DNA of 42,750 nucleotides from an uncultured Bacillota bacterium (GTDB lineage Bacteria > Bacillota_I > Bacilli_A > RFN20 > CAG-449): the NCBI GenBank assembly GCA_905204225.1, contig CAJKZK010000003.1, forward strand, positions 1 through 42,750, in the 5' to 3' direction. This document shows, one piece after another, positions 41,606 through 42,750 of this stretch. A program made the translations under genes and the position numbers. Every line of letters starts with the position of its first letter. Position 1 is the stretch's first letter. The notes beneath the pieces were generated by a model that saw only the letters and a program-made list of their open reading frames with translations, did not search any database and was not told the DNA's origin.

Positions 41606-42750
41606 ATGAAATTTTATCTTATAGGGATTAAGGGTTCTGGTATGGCAGGACTTTGCCATATTTTGCTTGATGATGGATATGAAGTGACTGGTTTAGATGT
41701 TGATAATTATATATTTACTCAAGATAATTTAATAAAAAGAGGAGTTAAAATTCATTCATTAAATGATACATCTTTTAAAGATAATTATTTTGTTATTGTA
41801 GGCCATGCTTTTAAAGATGATTTTTTATTAAAACAATTAAATAAAGATAATATTCCTTATTTAGAATATCATAAATTTTTATCATTTTATTTTAATAAAA
41901 ATAAGTTAATTTCTATCTGTGGTAGTCATGGTAAAACCACTATGGTGGGTTTATTATCTTGTTATGATAATGCTTCTTTTTTAAGAGGTGATGGGTATGG
42001 TAAAAAAGTTAATAATGAAAAATATATATTTTTAGAATCTTGTGAATATCAAGATCATTTTTTAGCCTATTCTCCTAAATTTACAATTATTACTAATATT
42101 GATTATGATCATGTTGATTATTTTTTGCATGAAGAAGATTATATAAATTCTTTTAAAAAATTCGCTAAAAAAGTTCATTATGGATTAATTAATTATAATG
42201 ATAATTACAAAATTAAGAATCCTTATTTTTTTACTTATGGATTAGATGATCGAGCAGATTTTTATGCTGAAGATTATATTTTTGATGAAAATGGTATTAA
42301 AGGTAAAATATATTTTCAAACTGAATTTATTGCTGAATTTAATTATCATCATTTATTCGGTTTACCTTTAATTGAAGATATTGTAGGAGTAGTAAGTTTT
42401 TATTATTTAATGCATGAAGATGTTAATAAAGTTTTAAACAATATTAATAACTTTATAATGGTAAAAAATAGATTTAATATTACTAATAAAAAACAATATA
42501 TTTTAATTGAAGATTATGCTCATCATCCTCATCAATTAAAAGTAAATTTAGATAATATTAATGTAATGTATAAAGATTATTTTCATATAGGTGTTTTTAA
42601 ACCAGATAGAATTAGTAGGTTTATAAAATTTAAAGAAGAATTTAAAGATGTTTTAAATCAATATGATTTAGCGTTTATTTTAGATTTTAATGATAAAAAA
42701 TATGTAGAAGAATTAAAATCAATTATTAGTAATAAAATAATTTATTTACA
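41606..42750 (+). CDS. murC: UDP-N-acetylmuramate--L-alanine ligase (3'-partial)
   Basis: Open from the ATG at 41606 (AGGTG upstream) to the window end, 381 codons. It ligates L-alanine to UDP-MurNAc in peptidoglycan synthesis in the cytoplasm. Visible parts are the N-terminal Rossmann motif FYLIGIKGSGMAGLCHIL, the ATP P-loop CGSHGKTTM (Lys at residue 110), TNIDYDHVDYF in the central domain, FNYHHLFGLPLIEDIVG, and EDYAHHPHQLK in the C-terminal domain. The GIKGSGMAGL start and AHHP motif identify MurC rather than MurD, E or F. The middle looks short, and full-length comparison needs the missing 3' end. It marks the return to housekeeping genes and shows that the organism makes a cell wall. Confidence 0.92.
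   Translation, partial: MKFYLIGIKGSGMAGLCHILLDDGYEVTGLDVDNYIFTQDNLIKRGVKIHSLNDTSFKDNYFVIVGHAFKDDFLLKQLNKDNIPYLEYHKFLSFYFNKNKLISICGSHGKTTMVGLLSCYDNASFLRGDGYGKKVNNEKYIFLESCEYQDHFLAYSPKFTIITNIDYDHVDYFLHEEDYINSFKKFAKKVHYGLINYNDNYKIKNPYFFTYGLDDRADFYAEDYIFDENGIKGKIYFQTEFIAEFNYHHLFGLPLIEDIVGVVSFYYLMHEDVNKVLNNINNFIMVKNRFNITNKKQYILIEDYAHHPHQLKVNLDNINVMYKDYFHIGVFKPDRISRFIKFKEEFKDVLNQYDLAFILDFNDKKYVEELKSIISNKIIYL

Noticed and set aside
1..42750. CRISPR array, tRNA or rRNA genes, prophage
   Set aside because: No regularly spaced repeats, no cloverleaf-like GC-rich segments, and no phage structural or integrase genes were seen.

Overview
This is a very AT-rich, gene-dense window from what looks like a low-GC Gram-positive (Firmicutes/Bacilli-type) bacterium, probably an anaerobic, plant-glycan-using gut or rumen organism. 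Supporting signs are the lipoprotein signal peptides with membrane-tethered enzymes (no outer-membrane proteins), a murC gene (so it has a cell wall), LytTR/GHKL two-component systems, and 'TTGNNN-N17-TANAAT' promoters. TGA acts as a stop (xylB, one histidine kinase, one lipoprotein) and Trp is TGG, so this is not a Mycoplasma-type code. The lineage is inference; no 16S or marker search was possible.

Layout. 1-2.3 kb: 3' part of a GH3 enzyme fused to carbohydrate-binding modules. 2.4-2.6 kb: a structured RNA, probably 6S RNA. 2.6-11.3 kb: xylose block with transketolase, two AraC regulators, then the tight operon xylA-xylB-tal-GH43. 11.3-12.1 kb: decayed DNA with an IS30-type transposase remnant, then an operator/promoter. 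12.1-17.1 kb: membrane-anchored GH3 plus a membrane Ig-like protein. 17.2-18.1 kb: deletion scar joining a truncated response regulator to the tail of a binding-module gene. 18.3-24.4 kb: lipoprotein, GH3, a 40-residue peptide, and a binding-module gene broken by an in-frame TGA. 24.4-32.6 kb: two tandem LytTR/GHKL two-component systems, a lipoprotein and another GH3. 32.6-34.3 kb: a tal/GH43 deletion scar and an AbiE-type toxin-antitoxin pair. 34.3-41.1 kb (minus strand): operon of CBM lipoprotein, metallophosphoesterase lipoprotein and GH3, with an operator matching the one at 12.06 kb. 41.1-42.75 kb: a broken sugar O-acetyltransferase and the 5' part of murC.

How it may work together (inference). 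Five GH3 proteins with the domains in reversed order (C-domain, FnIII, then catalytic barrel) appear to be displayed outside the membrane, held at both ends. Most sit beside a lipoprotein carrying beta-sandwich, sugar-binding-like modules. They would trim xylo- or gluco-oligosaccharides at the surface. A cytoplasmic GH43 would release xylose or arabinose from imported oligomers, and XylA, XylB, transaldolase and transketolase would pass it to the pentose phosphate pathway. No sugar transporter and no endo-xylanase is visible in the window. The repeated lipoprotein+GH3 units, with Agr-like regulators between them and several separate deletion scars, look like a locus that has expanded by duplication and is losing parts.
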